39,867 nt of DNA, from the NCBI GenBank assembly GCA_013288745.1, contig JABDBG010000015.1, positions 1 through 39,867 of the forward strand. The letters run 5' to 3'. A model generated the notes under the pieces. It worked only from the letters and a program-made list of their open reading frames with translations, made no database searches and had not been told where the DNA came from. Shown one piece after another: positions 15,993 to 25,347 of this stretch; the first letter of the stretch is position 1, and each line of letters starts with the position of its first letter. The position numbers were made by a program, and so were the translations under genes. Source of the DNA: Bacteroidota bacterium (lineage in GTDB: Bacteria > Bacteroidota > Bacteroidia > Chitinophagales > Chitinophagaceae).

Positions 15993-17828
15993 TCAGGCCA
16001 TTGTCTTTTTACGCTCGCCAATTTGCTGGCGCCACATAGCATAGTATAATCCTTTTTCTTCAAGTAATTTTTCATGTGTACCTGTTTCAACCACAACACC
16101 TCTTTCCAGTACGTAAATTCTATCCGCATGCATAATCGTACTTAAACGATGCGCAATTAAGATAGTTATTTGTTCTTTGGCAGAAGATATGTCTTTGATC
16201 GTATCCGTAATTTCTTCTTCTGTCAATGAATCCAACGCACTCGTTGCTTCATCAAATATTAATAAGTGCGGTTTGCGTAATAAGGCACGTGCGATAGATA
16301 AACGTTGTTTTTCTCCGCCGGATAATTTTAATCCGCCTTCACCGATCATCGTATCTACCCCTTTTTCTGCTCGCGCTATTAATCCTGTACAACTTGCTTT
16401 TCTTAATACTTCTGTAAGATCAGCATCGCTTGCATCCGGATTAACGAACATTAAGTTTTCCTTAATAGTACCGCTAAATAAGTTTGTGTCTTGTGTTACA
16501 AAACCAATCTGTTTGCGCAGGTCATCAAAATGAATAACCGTTTCATCTAACCCATTATAAAAAATATTTCCTTGTTGCGGGCGATATAAACCAACAAACA
16601 GTTTCATTAAAGTAGATTTTCCACTTCCTGAAGGGCCAACAAATGCAACTGTTTCACCAACTTCAACATCAAAACTAATTCCATCGATCGCTTTATGAGA
16701 AGCACTGGCGTGCTGAAAAGCCACATTGTTAAATGACAAGGTTTTGATATTACCCAGTGCTTTAGGAAATGCCGGTTCCAATTCAGGGTCTTTCTTCATC
16801 AACAGATCAAAATTGATCAGTGATGCTTCTGCTTCTCTGTATGATAATAAAATATTCCCGATTTCCTGTAACGGGCCAAAAATGAAAAAGGAGAAAACCT
16901 GCATGGTAACCAGTTGGCCCGCATTCATTTTAAAATCAAAAATGAGTGCTAATAAAATAAATAAAATTACCTGGCGCAATGTATTCACCAAAGTACCTTG
17001 TATAAAACTAATACTCCTGATACGTTTTACTTTGGTCAATTCAAGTCCTAATATTTTATAGGTGTTTTTATTTAAACGTTCTACTTCCTGGTGTGTTAAG
17101 CCCAGGCTTTTTACCAGTTCAATATTGCGCAAAGATTCTGTTGTAGATCCTGCCAATGCATTTGTTTGTCCTACGATATTTTTCTGGATCACTTTTACTT
17201 TCTTACTCAACAAATTCGTGATAACAGTTAATACCACTATCCCCACTAAATAAGCAACAGGTACGCGCCAGTTAATATACAATGCCGCATACACAAACAC
17301 GAATACTACACCTACCAATACACCAAAAAGTATATTGATAAAGCTTACCATGAACTTTTCTACATCGGCTCTTACTTTGGTTAAGATAGATAAGGTTTCA
17401 CCGCTGCGGGAATCTTCAAATTGCTGGTACGGTAACTTCATAGCGTGTTGTAACCCATCAGTAAAAACTTTTGCGCCAAATTTTTGGATGATCACATTCA
17501 AAAAATAATCCTGGAAATTTTTAGCAATACGACTTATCATCGCTACCGTGATAGAAAAAAGCAACAGAAAGAAAACACCTAATTCTAAAGTAGGCACCAT
17601 CTTACCCGTAGCCTGATTCAATACAGCAACATGTTTATATATCCATATAAATTGATTCCAATCAAATTTACCAGGCTTTGTAATGGTTTGATGTTCGTTG
17701 GCAAGATTCACCATTTTGCCTAAAAGAATAGGGTCAACCAATGAAAACCCAATATTAACTGCGGCTAATAATAAGGTAAAAAAAACGAGCCATTTATGTG
17801 GCTTTAAATATTTCAATAAAATTTTCAT
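15993..17828 (-). CDS. ABC transporter, fused permease and ATPase (exporter type)
   Basis: A 611-residue half-transporter that would act as a dimer in the inner membrane, similar to MsbA or multidrug/lipid exporters. Residues 1-330 hold six membrane helices of the ABC_membrane type, with a long extracytoplasmic loop (NEHQTITKPGKFDWNQFIWIYKHVAVLNQ) between helices 1 and 2. The nucleotide-binding domain has Walker A GPSGSGKST (398-406), signature LSGGEKQR (502), Walker B LLIFDE (522-527) and the H-loop His560, all intact. A TAnnTTTG box ends 4 nt before the start. Neighbouring glycosyltransferases on the other strand could suggest lipid or glycan export, but the substrate is not shown. Confidence 0.93.
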   Translation of the reverse strand: MKILLKYLKPHKWLVFFTLLLAAVNIGFSLVDPILLGKMVNLANEHQTITKPGKFDWNQFIWIYKHVAVLNQATGKMVPTLELGVFFLLLFSITVAMISRIAKNFQDYFLNVIIQKFGAKVFTDGLQHAMKLPYQQFEDSRSGETLSILTKVRADVEKFMVSFINILFGVLVGVVFVFVYAALYINWRVPVAYLVGIVVLTVITNLLSKKVKVIQKNIVGQTNALAGSTTESLRNIELVKSLGLTHQEVERLNKNTYKILGLELTKVKRIRSISFIQGTLVNTLRQVILFILLALIFDFKMNAGQLVTMQVFSFFIFGPLQEIGNILLSYREAEASLINFDLLMKKDPELEPAFPKALGNIKTLSFNNVAFQHASASHKAIDGISFDVEVGETVAFVGPSGSGKSTLMKLFVGLYRPQQGNIFYNGLDETVIHFDDLRKQIGFVTQDTNLFSGTIKENLMFVNPDASDADLTEVLRKASCTGLIARAEKGVDTMIGEGGLKLSGGEKQRLSIARALLRKPHLLIFDEATSALDSLTEEEITDTIKDISSAKEQITILIAHRLSTIMHADRIYVLERGVVVETGTHEKLLEEKGLYYAMWRQQIGERKKTMA

Positions 17829-17832
17829 GTTG

Positions 17833-17840
17833 CAAAGTTA
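17833..17840 (-). promoter_or_regulatory. -7 box of the ABC exporter gene (leaderless layout)
   Basis: The minus strand reads TAACTTTG, exact to TAnnTTTG, with only 4 nt before the ATG at 17828. Confidence 0.6.
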
Positions 17841-18016
17841 GGAGAAAAAATATATCGAAAAGTATCAATGCATTAAGAATTCATTATTTATCTACTTAAA
17901 CTTCTAGGAATGAATAAAGTAGAACGTCTTTTTTAATAAATTTTGAGTTTTTACCAATTTATTTAATAGATATTTGTCCTAATAAACCAGTGTCAGCGGG
18001 ATCAAAAAGAGAAGAA

Positions 18017-19222
18017 ATGCCTACAATAAAAAAAATTCGTCGAAAAATAAAGCAATCCTTCTGGCAGGTAGTTTTTACTATAACGGACTTTAGATTAAAC
18101 AGCCATGTAACTATTGCCGAAAAAACACTGGTATTCATCAAAAATGATCTCATAGGAGATTATATTCTTTTCAGAAATTTTTTACCCTACATCAAACAAA
18201 GTAAAAAGTATAAGGATCATAAGATAATACTCATTGGCAATAGTGCCTGGAAAAATATTGCAGAAACACTTGATGCCGATTACTATGATGAGATGATATG
18301 GATATCTTTTGACCGAATTAATAAGGACCTGTTTTATAGAACCAAAACAATAAAAAATATTTTATCAAAAGGTTACGAAACGCTTTTTTATCCTGTTTAT
18401 TCGGGAGATGAATACACGGAGCAATTTTTAATTGCCAAGATCACTGCAAAAGAAAAAATAAAATACGCACAACCTTTACCGGAGTTAGGTACAAAAGTCA
18501 ATCCCTGCTTTACACAAGTCTTGAGATCTACACATCGGTACCTTTTTGAAATATCCCGCTACCAGGAAATGTTCGAAATGTTTTTGGATGTTTCGGTAAA
18601 AAGGTTTGAATGGCGTAATTTAAATGAAGACAATACAACAGTCATTCCTGAGAAACCATATATAATTTTTTTTCCGGGTTCAAGTGCGTATTTAAAAAGA
18701 TGGGGCACAGCTAATTTTGCGGCAGTTGCCAATTTCCTGTTAGAAAATTATTCTTACAGGATCGTGCTAACAGGCACCAAAAAAGATAGTAAGTATGCAA
18801 ATACCATTATCAACGGCACAGATAAAAAATATCAGGATCGTTTTATAGACTTGACAGGTAAAACATCTTTATTAGATCTTGCCAATATTATCAATCATAG
18901 CGATCTGTTGGTAACAAATGATTCCGCATCTCTTCACATGGCGGCGGCAGTAAACAAGGAAACGGTTTGTATATTCATGGGAGAAAGCTATGGCAGGTTT
19001 ACGCCATATCCGAAAGCGCTGTTTTTGAATGGAAGATTTATTTGTCCGCCTGATGTAGAAAAATTGGTGAAGGATCAATCAGCTATACCTGTCTTTTTAT
19101 CTCTTGGTTATAATCCCGATATCAATGCGATCACTCCGAAGCGGGTAATCAAAGCAATTGAAGATCTATTAAGTACAAAACAAAAGCATACAAATAAAAT
19201 TCTCAATTCTTTCCATAATTAA
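18017..19222 (+). CDS. Glycosyltransferase family 9 (heptosyltransferase-like)
   Basis: A 401-residue GT-B enzyme of the GT9 (ADP-heptose:LPS heptosyltransferase) type, which adds sugar to lipopolysaccharide core at the cytoplasmic side of the inner membrane. Motifs: KTLVFIKNDLIGDYILFRNFLPYIK near the N-terminus, IIFFPGSSAYLKRWGTANFAAVANFL in the middle (donor-binding region), and LVTNDSASLHMAAAVNKETVCIFMGESYGRFTPYP. I chose the ATG at 18017 (MPTIKKIRRKIKQSF); a GTG at 17990 would add nine residues. It is followed after 16 nt by another putative glycosyltransferase, so the two are likely an operon. Confidence 0.85.
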   Translation: MPTIKKIRRKIKQSFWQVVFTITDFRLNSHVTIAEKTLVFIKNDLIGDYILFRNFLPYIKQSKKYKDHKIILIGNSAWKNIAETLDADYYDEMIWISFDRINKDLFYRTKTIKNILSKGYETLFYPVYSGDEYTEQFLIAKITAKEKIKYAQPLPELGTKVNPCFTQVLRSTHRYLFEISRYQEMFEMFLDVSVKRFEWRNLNEDNTTVIPEKPYIIFFPGSSAYLKRWGTANFAAVANFLLENYSYRIVLTGTKKDSKYANTIINGTDKKYQDRFIDLTGKTSLLDLANIINHSDLLVTNDSASLHMAAAVNKETVCIFMGESYGRFTPYPKALFLNGRFICPPDVEKLVKDQSAIPVFLSLGYNPDINAITPKRVIKAIEDLLSTKQKHTNKILNSFHN

Positions 19223-19238
19223 ATCGGTTCCTTTCTTT

Positions 19239-20132
19239 ATGCAGAATTATATATTGTACGTGGCTTATGGTAGTATTAACAATATCAATGAATGTAAATA
19301 TTCCCTGCTCAGGTATATAGATAAATATTCAGCGGAGCTGTCCAATACTTCTATTGTAATTTATACGGACCAGCCCGAATTTTTTAAACCGTTTACTTCT
19401 TTTAGTAATAGTATTTCTATAAAACAAGTTTCGATGGCACAAATAAAGGAATGGCGCGGTGCTGATGATTTTGTTTTCAGAACTAAAATAAAGATCATTC
19501 AGGATTTTTTTTCTACCCACACAGGAAATTTATTGTACTGCGATACCGATACGTATGCGCTTACTTCGTTGCAACCAATATTCTCTTCTATATCGGAAGG
19601 AAATTTTTACATGCATTTGTATGAAGGAATATTAGGCGACACATCTAACGCCTATTTTAAGAAGTGGGATAAATTTTTATCTAAAAATCCTATTGAATAC
19701 AACGGAAAAAAGTTAGAGTATTCAAACCAGCTACAAATGTGGAACGCAGGTGTATTAGGATTGAATAGTGCGAATAGCATTTTATTAAATGATGTTTTGT
19801 CGCTTTCAGATACGATCTACAAAAAATTTCCAAAACATATTGCAGAACAGTTTGCCTTTGGTTATTGTATGCAAAAGCAGCACCCTATTCGATCATCAGC
19901 CGATTCAATATTGCATTACTGGGACCTGAAAGAATTTAGAATTGTGTTAGCGCAATTTTTTGATCGCTATAAAGATTCGGATATCAATGAATTGATACAA
20001 AAAACGAGGCAGCTTGATATTATTTCTATGCAAGAGGAAAAAGACAGCTTTAAAAATTTATCCTGGTTGGAGAAATTAAAAAACAAATTCAATCATAAGG
20101 AATTCGATATTAAAAAGTATTTAAATTTTTAA
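19239..20132 (+). CDS. Putative GT-A glycosyltransferase
   Basis: A 297-residue cytoplasmic protein that I do not assign to a named family. It looks like a GT-A-fold nucleotide-sugar transferase: an N-terminal beta-strand (ILYVAYGS), a later YTDQPEFF, and a DxD-type metal/nucleotide motif at residues 102-104 in LLYCDTDTYALTSL, followed by QMWNAGVLGLNSAN, a pattern common in such enzymes. It starts 16 nt after the GT9 gene, and its last four bases overlap the end of the GT2 gene on the other strand. Likely role is surface glycan or LPS core assembly, inferred from the neighbours. Confidence 0.65.
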   Translation: MQNYILYVAYGSINNINECKYSLLRYIDKYSAELSNTSIVIYTDQPEFFKPFTSFSNSISIKQVSMAQIKEWRGADDFVFRTKIKIIQDFFSTHTGNLLYCDTDTYALTSLQPIFSSISEGNFYMHLYEGILGDTSNAYFKKWDKFLSKNPIEYNGKKLEYSNQLQMWNAGVLGLNSANSILLNDVLSLSDTIYKKFPKHIAEQFAFGYCMQKQHPIRSSADSILHYWDLKEFRIVLAQFFDRYKDSDINELIQKTRQLDIISMQEEKDSFKNLSWLEKLKNKFNHKEFDIKKYLNF

Positions 20133-20965
20133 TACACGAACTTCTTCTTGAACCAGGTTTTCAATTTATCTTTTCTAAGCACTTCTGTAGGTGGCTCTTT
20201 TAAAATACCAGTAAAAGCTTGCCCTTTTAAAATATACTGTTTGTTAAATATAGAAGAGCTGCAATTCCATTTTAATAAAAATTGTTTTCTTCCATTATTT
20301 TTTTTGATGCGTAAAGTTGATTTTGTCTGGAAATGATAGACCATGCTTTTTCCAACACCTTTGAAATACCTGCATCCCGCTTCCCACATTTTTTTAGCAT
20401 AATCATCATCACTTGCCATACCCGGACTAAACTCTATACTAAACCCACCGATGATGTTCCAGTATTTTTTTGAGATAACCACTGGCGGCCAGCTTGATCC
20501 ACTCCAGTCATTTTTATGAAAAGAAGGCAATGCCGCTAACAGATCTTTCTCCCTGAAACTTTCTGTATCTCTTCCAAAATCAGCTACTATTACGGCTCCA
20601 TTATTTGAATCGCGCGGCTCGATCATTGTTGACGATAACATAAAATTATCTGTAGGCAAGCTTTTAATTTCTTCTGCTAAATATTTATCCCAATCCGGAC
20701 AAGCATACATATCATCATTCATGTATACGATATTTTCATTTACAGCTAATTCACCTGCCATATTCACGGCAATACAGATCCCTACATTTTCAGGTGTATG
20801 TGTATATTGTATTTGTTGTTCTCTTGCCCAATCAAGTGTACCATCGCTTCCATCATTAATATGTAAAATGATCTGACAAGGCAGCGCCGAATTTTTTTTA
20901 ATGCTTTCTACACAAAGCTTAACGTAAGAAAGATTATTCCAGGTAGGAATGATAATAGAAAACAT
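20129..20965 (-). CDS. Glycosyltransferase family 2
   Basis: A 278-residue GT2 enzyme. The N-terminus FSIIIPTWNNLSYVKLCVESI is the classic GT2 start. INDGSDGTLDWAREQ and PENVGICIAVNMAGELA follow, then the DxD-equivalent MNDDMYACPDW. SGSSWPPVVISKKYWNIIGGFSIEFSPGMASDDDYAKKMWEAGCRY contains the acceptor-side acidic cluster expected of the family. There is no C-terminal membrane segment. A TAnnTTTG box (TATTTTTG, 20988-20995 minus) precedes it with a 22-nt leader. It is convergent with the putative GT-A gene, with a 4-bp overlap. Confidence 0.88.
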   Translation of the reverse strand: MFSIIIPTWNNLSYVKLCVESIKKNSALPCQIILHINDGSDGTLDWAREQQIQYTHTPENVGICIAVNMAGELAVNENIVYMNDDMYACPDWDKYLAEEIKSLPTDNFMLSSTMIEPRDSNNGAVIVADFGRDTESFREKDLLAALPSFHKNDWSGSSWPPVVISKKYWNIIGGFSIEFSPGMASDDDYAKKMWEAGCRYFKGVGKSMVYHFQTKSTLRIKKNNGRKQFLLKWNCSSSIFNKQYILKGQAFTGILKEPPTEVLRKDKLKTWFKKKFVY

Positions 20966-20987
20966 ACATTATTTTTTGATCGAGGGA

Positions 20988-20995
20988 CAAAAATA
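20988..20995 (-). promoter_or_regulatory. -7 box of the GT2 gene
   Basis: The minus strand reads TATTTTTG, which fits TAnnTTTG, 22 nt before the start codon. Confidence 0.4.
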
Positions 20996-21022
20996 ATCAA
21001 AATACAATGCTGAAAAGTAAAA

Positions 21023-22567
21023 TTATTTTGCCCAACCTTCCCTATCTAAACTGCGGTACTGTATTGCTTCTGCTAAATGTTCTGCATGTATTTCTTCTGC
21101 ACCTGCCAGATCCGCGATAGTGCGACTCACTTTTAAAATTCTATCATATGCCCGTGCAGATAAGTTCAATTTTTCCATAGCTACTTTTAATAAGTTCTGA
21201 CTGGCTGTATTTATCTGGCAAATCTCTTTCAGCATCTTGCTACTCATTTGCGCATTGGCATATACACCTTCGATCGTTTTATAACGTTCTGCCTGAATTT
21301 CCCTTGCTTTAATTACGCGTTCGCGGATGCGTTCGCTTTTTTCAAATTGTTGCGAAGAGGATAATTCTGTAAATGCCACGGGTGTTACTTCTACGTGCAA
21401 GTCAATTCTATCCAGCAACGGGCCTGATATTTTATTCAAATATTTTTGTACGCCTCCCGGCGGACAAGTGCATTCTTTTTCAGGATGATTAAAAAACCCG
21501 CAAGGGCAGGGATTCATAGAAGCGATCAACATAAAGCTTGCAGGAAAATCCAATGAAACTTTTGCTCGCGATATGGTTACTTTTCTTTCTTCCATTGGTT
21601 GCCGCATTACTTCCAATACCGTTCTTTTAAACTCAGGTAATTCATCTAAAAACAAAACACCATTGTGTGCCAATGAAATTTCTCCCGGTTGTGGATTACC
21701 TCCGCCACCCACCAGTGCAACATCACTTATTGTATGGTGTGGTGAACGATACGGTCGTTTTGATATCAGGGTTGCATTCTCAGGTAACTTCCCTGCTACG
21801 CTATGGATCTTAGTTGTTTCTAAAGCTTCCTGCAAAGTAAGCGGTGGTAAGATAGTTGGCAAACGTTTCGCCAACATGGTTTTACCCGCACCCGGCGGCC
21901 CAATTAAAATAGCATTATGACTACCTGCTGCAGAAATCTCCAGTGCCCGTTTTATATTTTCTTGTCCCTTGACATCACAGAAGTCAATATCAAAATCCTG
22001 TTCAGAATGCGCAAACAATTCCCTTGTATTAACAATAGTCGGTTGCAATGATTCTTCGTTTTTGAAAAAATTGATCACATCGTTAATATGTTCCACGCCA
22101 TATACATTTAAATTATTCACCATCGCTGCTTCTTTCGCATTTTGTATCGGCAGTATCAACCCTTTGAATTTTTCTTTTCTTGCCTGGATGGCAATCGGCA
22201 AAGCTCCTCTGATAGCACTAACAGTACCGTCTAAACTCAGTTCACCCATGATCACATAGTCGGCTAGTTTTTCAGGATTGGCTATTTGTTCTGTAGCGCC
22301 CAACGTTCCAATAGCAATAGGCAGATCGAAAGCGGTACCGCTTTTTCTAATATCTGCGGGCGCTAGATTTACGACCAGCTTGGTACGCGGCATATAATAA
22401 TTATTGCTTTTGATAGCGCTCTCAACGCGCTGCAGACTTTCTTTTACGGCATTATCCGGAAGGCCCACGATATAGTAATTCTGGCCCTGGTTATTTACAT
22501 TCACTTCTACTGTAATGGTAATAGCTTCTACACCATATACGGCGCTGCCATAAGTTTTCACTAACAT
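21023..22567 (-). CDS. YifB family Mg-chelatase-like AAA ATPase (ComM-like)
   Basis: A 514-residue protein. I chose the ATG at 22567 because MLVKTYGSAVYGVEAI is the standard family start; the frame could extend 14 codons further. Domains: N-terminal ChlI-like fold (YYIVGLPDNAVKESLQRVESAI), central AAA+ domain with Walker A GPPGAGKT and Walker B GVLFLDELPEF, then NPCPCGFFNHPEKECTCPPGGVQKYLNKISGPLLDRIDLHVEV with a Cys-rich loop, and a C-terminal Mg_chelatase_C helical domain. ComM-like members are hexameric helicases that help integrate DNA in natural transformation. Whether this organism transforms is not shown. Confidence 0.93.
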   Translation of the reverse strand: MLVKTYGSAVYGVEAITITVEVNVNNQGQNYYIVGLPDNAVKESLQRVESAIKSNNYYMPRTKLVVNLAPADIRKSGTAFDLPIAIGTLGATEQIANPEKLADYVIMGELSLDGTVSAIRGALPIAIQARKEKFKGLILPIQNAKEAAMVNNLNVYGVEHINDVINFFKNEESLQPTIVNTRELFAHSEQDFDIDFCDVKGQENIKRALEISAAGSHNAILIGPPGAGKTMLAKRLPTILPPLTLQEALETTKIHSVAGKLPENATLISKRPYRSPHHTISDVALVGGGGNPQPGEISLAHNGVLFLDELPEFKRTVLEVMRQPMEERKVTISRAKVSLDFPASFMLIASMNPCPCGFFNHPEKECTCPPGGVQKYLNKISGPLLDRIDLHVEVTPVAFTELSSSQQFEKSERIRERVIKAREIQAERYKTIEGVYANAQMSSKMLKEICQINTASQNLLKVAMEKLNLSARAYDRILKVSRTIADLAGAEEIHAEHLAEAIQYRSLDREGWAK

Positions 22568-22642
22568 TTGGTACGGATTGAGGATTAATAAAGAAGTAAA
22601 ATAATACAATTATTACAAAGTCGGCAAGATTAATTTACCGCA

Positions 22643-23956
22643 TTATAACTGTTTCAACAGATCAACAACGCCTTCTCTTTGCAGAATGAGGTACCCTAAA
22701 CGATCATTGCTTACGCCTTTTTTTAATTGGTAGCTGAATTGAAGCTGATCAGCAGTAGTTGTTGTTTCAAAATAATAAAAACCTATGTTGGGATATTTTT
22801 TAAGGTCTTCTGCGATCTCATACAAATGAGTTGATAGAATAAATAAGGAATTTTTCATTTTTACTAACCCTTCAATCACAGCTGATGAACATTTCATAGC
22901 ATCTTCAACATTGGTGCCCTTAAATAATTCATCGATCAGTATCAGCCATTTTCTTCCATCTGAAATTTTTGTAACGGTGGCTTTAATGCGCTGTACTTCA
23001 TTGTAGAAATAGCTTTCACCTTTTAAAATATTATCGGCTACATTAATATTGCTCAGCAAGCCATCAAACAAACTCAATTGCATTTCTTTTGCAGGAACGC
23101 CCATACCGATATGTGCCAAAAAAACTGACGTACCAACCGATTTGATAAACGTGCTTTTGCCCGCCATATTCGCTCCTGTTAAAAACAAAAAATTATTTTC
23201 TTTATGTAAATTCACTTCATAAGCAACAGGATCACTCAATAAAATATGGTACAAGCCTTTTGCATCAAATATTGGCTGGTCTGTTTCTACAAATTGAGGA
23301 AACGCTAAACCGTATTGTTGCATCGCTTGCGCCATTCCATACCAGGCATCTAACTGAGCATAGATGGCTAAAAGCTCGGTCATGTTTTGTTTGTAGCGAT
23401 AGCGCAGAAAATTTGCCAAGTGTAATTGCGCTGACGCGCTTAGGTCTTCTGCTTTATTATTTTTTTCAATTATAACAAATTGTTCTTTGTCGAGTAATTG
23501 TTTTGTTGTTGACAATAATTTATACAATGGCGTGGGTGAATTGTCTTGTAAAAAATAGTGGCAAAATAATTGCATCCCTTTAATAAAATCGAATGCATGT
23601 CGCATAGAATATTTTACCAGGGAAAAATCCGGACCATGAAACAGCTTGTAATTATACACTGCAAATGAAGATGGATTTGCCGGTATCTCATCGATCGTAG
23701 CCGAATAAAATTTTTCGATCACCATCAACGTTCCATTGCTGATCCGCATTGGCCATACAGATCGATTTTCGATAATTAATTGAATGGTTTGCTGAACGCC
23801 TTGTATAGCATCAATGGTCTGTAAGGGTGTATTAAAATTAACACGTAGCTGAGCCCTACCATTGGTTGTTCTTGTATGATCCAGTTTATTAAAAACGGAA
23901 AGATCTTCTTCGCTGAAAACAGAAAGGTCGTTGAATGTTATTTTATCTATTTCCAT
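22643..23956 (-). CDS. MutS-related ATPase lacking the mismatch-recognition domain
   Basis: A 437-residue protein with the MutS core/lever region (about 1-250, degenerate) and the MutS domain V ATPase. Walker A GANMAGKST is at 261-269; SYFYNEVQRIK, Walker B LILIDE (338-343), FKGTNVEDA and STHLYEIAEDL (His of the switch) follow. The N-terminal mismatch-recognition and connector domains of MutS1 are absent, and there is no Smr nuclease domain as in MutS2. Its function is unknown; such short MutS-like proteins are common in Bacteroidota. It lies 11 nt after the dihydroorotase gene on the same strand, so the two are probably cotranscribed. Confidence 0.85.
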   Translation of the reverse strand: MEIDKITFNDLSVFSEEDLSVFNKLDHTRTTNGRAQLRVNFNTPLQTIDAIQGVQQTIQLIIENRSVWPMRISNGTLMVIEKFYSATIDEIPANPSSFAVYNYKLFHGPDFSLVKYSMRHAFDFIKGMQLFCHYFLQDNSPTPLYKLLSTTKQLLDKEQFVIIEKNNKAEDLSASAQLHLANFLRYRYKQNMTELLAIYAQLDAWYGMAQAMQQYGLAFPQFVETDQPIFDAKGLYHILLSDPVAYEVNLHKENNFLFLTGANMAGKSTFIKSVGTSVFLAHIGMGVPAKEMQLSLFDGLLSNINVADNILKGESYFYNEVQRIKATVTKISDGRKWLILIDELFKGTNVEDAMKCSSAVIEGLVKMKNSLFILSTHLYEIAEDLKKYPNIGFYYFETTTTADQLQFSYQLKKGVSNDRLGYLILQREGVVDLLKQL

Positions 23957-23967
23957 TAAAAAGAAGA

Positions 23968-25308
23968 TTATCTATTAAATGATAGCCGCTGCCCTTTATT
24001 AGATTCATCCCACACTCCATTTCCATAAACCATATTGCCACTTACAAAAGTATTAACAATTGAATTAGAGAAAGTAACACCTTCCATCGGACTCCAGCCA
24101 CATTTGTATAAAATATTTTCTTTGTTAACAGTGATCGGTTTTGTAGGATCGACTACTACCAGATCTGCAAAAAAACCTTCGCGTATATAGCCGCGGTCTT
24201 TTATATTAAAACAATCTGCGACAGCATGGCTCATTTTCTCTACTATCTTTTCGATAGAAATTTTTCCCTGGCGGTGATATTCCAACATTAGTAATAAAGA
24301 ATGTTGCACTAATGGTAAGCCCGAATGTGCGTGTTCGTAAGGGCCCTGTTTTTCTTCCCAGGTATGTGGCGCATGATCCGTAGCAATGATGTCGAAACGG
24401 TCATCTAACAAAGCTTTCCATAATGCTTCTTTATTATATGGTGCTTTGATAGCGGGATTACATTTTATCTGGTAACCCAAGCGTTCGTAATCATCTCCTG
24501 TAAAATGTAAATGGTGTACGCAAACTTCAGCAGTGATGCGTTTTTCTTTTAAGGGCAACATATTTCCAAAAAGTTGTACCTCTTTTTCTGTACTGATATG
24601 AAGTATATGCAACCGGCTATTGAATTTTTTTGCCATCTGAATGGCAGCAAGGGAAGATTCAAAACATGCTTCTGCATCTCTGATGATCGGGTGATCAGCT
24701 GCAGATAATTCACCTTTCTCATTTTTTATTCTCGCATAATTTTCCCTGATTATTTTTTCATCTTCACAATGCGTAGCGATCAGCATCTCGCTTTCCCGAA
24801 ATATTTTTTCTAAAGTGCCGTAATTATCTACCAGCATATTGCCTGTGCTGGATCCCATAAAAATTTTTACGCCGCATACGTTCGCTTTTCTATCATTGAT
24901 CTTAAGCACTTCTTCTATATTGGTATTACTGGCCCCCATAAAAAATGAGTAATTAGCCAATGAGGTTTTTGCACCAATATTATACTTGTCTTCTAATAAC
25001 TCTATTGTCAATGCATTTGGTAGGGTGTTTGGCATTTCCATAAAGCTTGTAACACCGCCTGCAACCGCCGCTTTGCTTTCTGTATAAATAGTCGCTTTCT
25101 GTGTTAATCCAGGTTCTCTAAAATGCACCTGGTCATCAATAACGCCCGGTAATAACATTTTCCCTTCGCCGTTAATTTCTATTACTTTTTCTTTTGTATT
25201 GATCTGCGGATTGATTTTTTCGATCCTTGGCCCATTTGTCAATAGATCCATTATCTGGATCTTTCCTTCATTTACGATCTGTATGTTCTTAAAGAGGTAT
25301 TTTTGCAT
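23968..25308 (-). CDS. pyrC: Dihydroorotase
   Basis: A 446-residue amidohydrolase that closes carbamoyl-aspartate to dihydroorotate in pyrimidine synthesis. Motifs: LLPGVIDDQVHFREPGLTQKATIYTESKAAVAGGVTSFMEMPNT, KIFMGSSTGNML (the carboxylated-Lys region), ATHCEDE, LHILHIST and IIATDHAPHTWEEKQGPYEHAHSGLPLVQ. The first His of the usual DxHxH metal motif is Gln60, while His62 is kept. I recall this 'DDQVHFREP' form as normal in Bacteroidota dihydroorotases, so the enzyme is probably active. A near-match promoter box (TAATTTTC, 25314-25321) ends 5 nt before the start. The gene symbol is a family-level choice (class I). Confidence 0.92.
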   Translation of the reverse strand: MQKYLFKNIQIVNEGKIQIMDLLTNGPRIEKINPQINTKEKVIEINGEGKMLLPGVIDDQVHFREPGLTQKATIYTESKAAVAGGVTSFMEMPNTLPNALTIELLEDKYNIGAKTSLANYSFFMGASNTNIEEVLKINDRKANVCGVKIFMGSSTGNMLVDNYGTLEKIFRESEMLIATHCEDEKIIRENYARIKNEKGELSAADHPIIRDAEACFESSLAAIQMAKKFNSRLHILHISTEKEVQLFGNMLPLKEKRITAEVCVHHLHFTGDDYERLGYQIKCNPAIKAPYNKEALWKALLDDRFDIIATDHAPHTWEEKQGPYEHAHSGLPLVQHSLLLMLEYHRQGKISIEKIVEKMSHAVADCFNIKDRGYIREGFFADLVVVDPTKPITVNKENILYKCGWSPMEGVTFSNSIVNTFVSGNMVYGNGVWDESNKGQRLSFNR

Positions 25309-25347
25309 ATCTTGAAAATTAACGAATTGTCTTTATAACCAATTTCT

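Noticed and set aside
15893-16129. 78-codon minus-strand frame between the DUF983 and ABC genes
   Set aside because: It lies mostly inside the ABC exporter gene and the terminator hairpin; it has no family features.
25125-25137. Dihydroorotase read as a dead pseudoenzyme because of Gln for His
   Set aside because: All other metal and substrate motifs are intact, and the same form is, from memory, common in Bacteroidota.
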